Positions 63,330-64,000 of a stretch of 64,000 nt of DNA are shown here, in pieces. The translations under genes were made by a program, and so were the position numbers. The DNA is from a bacterium D16-50 (lineage in GTDB: Bacteria; Bacillota; Clostridia; Lachnospirales; Lachnospiraceae): the NCBI GenBank assembly GCA_003612485.1, contig RAZA01000005.1, forward strand, positions 124,001 to 188,000. Direction: 5' to 3'. The notes under the pieces are model-generated. The model did no database searches. It saw nothing but the letters and a program-made list of their open reading frames with translations, and was not told the DNA's origin. Numbering within the stretch: the stretch's first letter is position 1; each line of letters starts with the position of its first letter.

Positions 63330-64000
63330 ATGGAGAATTATGCTATAAGCACCTACGATCTATACAGCGACATCAAAAACCGAACCGGCGGTGAGATCTA
63401 CATAGGAGTGCTTGGACCGGTGCGAACCGGAAAGTCTACTTTCATCAAGCGCTTCATGGAGGAGATGGTGCTGCCCTTTATGGAAGATGAACATGCCAAA
63501 AATAGGGCACAGGACGAACTGCCTCAGAGCGCCGGGGGCAAGACCATCACCACTACGGAGCCCAAGTTCATTCCTAACGAGGCAGCCAGCGTGATTTTGA
63601 GCGGTGACATTCCGGTGTCGGTTCGTCTCATAGACTGTGTGGGCTATATGGTGGAAGGGGCTGCCGGACACATGGAGGAGGATGTGGAACGGATGGTGAA
63701 GACGCCTTGGTTCGACTATGAGATCCCTTTTACCCAAGCGGCGGAGATCGGAACGGATAAGGTCATGAATGATCATTCCACCATCGGTCTGGTGGTGACT
63801 ACGGACGGAAGCTTCGGGGAGATTCCAAGAGAGAACTATCTGGAGGCGGAGGAGAAGACAATCCTTGCGCTGAAAAAGCTGCGAAAGCCTTTTTTGGTGC
63901 TGGTGAACAGCCAGAAGCCCTACTCGGAGGACGCCAAGCGGGTGGCGGGGGAGATCGGTGAGAAATACGGCGTTTCTGCCGTTACCGTCAACTGTGAGCA
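63330..64000 (+). CDS. spoIVA: Stage IV sporulation protein A, N-terminal part (runs off the window)
   Basis: 223 codons visible with no stop before the edge. The N-terminus (DIKNRTGGEIYIGVLGPVR) and Walker A GPVRTGKSTFIKRF are diagnostic, with GGKTITTTEPKFIPNEA and RLIDCVGYMVEGAAGH as further motifs. SpoIVA is the ATPase that polymerises at the forespore surface to build the coat basement layer, made in the mother cell. The 3' end is outside the window. AGGAGG with 7 T residues precedes the ATG. Confidence 0.95.
   Translation, partial: MENYAISTYDLYSDIKNRTGGEIYIGVLGPVRTGKSTFIKRFMEEMVLPFMEDEHAKNRAQDELPQSAGGKTITTTEPKFIPNEAASVILSGDIPVSVRLIDCVGYMVEGAAGHMEEDVERMVKTPWFDYEIPFTQAAEIGTDKVMNDHSTIGLVVTTDGSFGEIPRENYLEAEEKTILALKKLRKPFLVLVNSQKPYSEDAKRVAGEIGEKYGVSAVTVNCE

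Noticed and set aside
1..64000. CRISPR arrays, rRNA, tRNA, integrases or transposases
   Set aside because: None was recognised. The short repeats found are contiguous tandem repeats or nested palindromes rather than spaced arrays, and no reading frame shows integrase or transposase motifs.

Overview
The window reads as a chromosomal segment of a spore-forming, strictly anaerobic gut-type Clostridia, most likely a Lachnospiraceae member. Reasons: moderate-to-high GC coding sequence with strong AGGAGG-type ribosome binding sites; a group-B-type [FeFe]-hydrogenase; SpoIVA; and two conserved Firmicutes housekeeping runs (yceD-rpmF-plsX-acpP-rnc-smc-ftsY and ylxM-ffh-rpsP-khpA-rimM-trmD-rplS-lepB-rbgA-lepB-rnhB). 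I see no rRNA, tRNA, CRISPR array, prophage or transposase.

Layout. 1-17.3 kb is an accessory carbohydrate region: the C-terminal part of a YetA/PcRGLX-like protein, a 21-bp-repeat coiled-coil protein, the hydrogenase, a DUF3863-type deacetylase-like protein on the minus strand, an NhaC-family antiporter, then an apparent operon (solute-binding lipoprotein, two permeases, FAD oxidoreductase, sugar isomerase/epimerase, Gfo/Idh/MocA dehydrogenase) facing an AraC-type regulator. Together these suggest uptake and oxidation/epimerisation of an unusual or uronic-acid-containing glycan, with the AraC protein as candidate regulator. 17.6-19.5 kb holds a two-gene ABC-2 exporter. 19.6-27.9 kb is the lipid/RNA/chromosome-segregation block; a 107-bp structured tandem array separates smc from ftsY. 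28-31.7 kb holds threonine ammonia-lyase, a YitT protein and a second NhaC-family antiporter. 31.7-32.8 kb is an AT-rich island: a Uma2-family nuclease gene flanked by 25-bp direct repeats, and a small XRE repressor whose frame continues past an amber stop.

32.9-44.4 kb is the SRP/ribosome-maturation/signal-peptidase block. It includes a TrmD-acetyltransferase fusion, tandem 18-bp repeats after khpA, two signal peptidases around rbgA, and an isolated FliK-like/FlhB-C-like pair between rnhB and yraN. 44.5-48 kb is a two-component system with a very large extracytoplasmic sensor. 48-54.8 kb carries a divergent long PRPP synthetase, a PDZ-radical SAM DUF512 protein, der, plsY, gpsA and metF. 55-60 kb has a MoxR/VWA pair, tyrS, two 62-bp nested palindromes and a repeat-built membrane protein of the conserved-TM-helix channel family. 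The end carries an orphan two-domain solute-binding-type lipoprotein, a DUF3267 membrane zincin, and the start of spoIVA, whose ribosome binding site forms the 3' arm of a terminator-like hairpin.

Most operons begin with recognisable sigma-A promoters with 17-bp spacers. All identifications come from reading the sequence and remembered family motifs; no database search was run.
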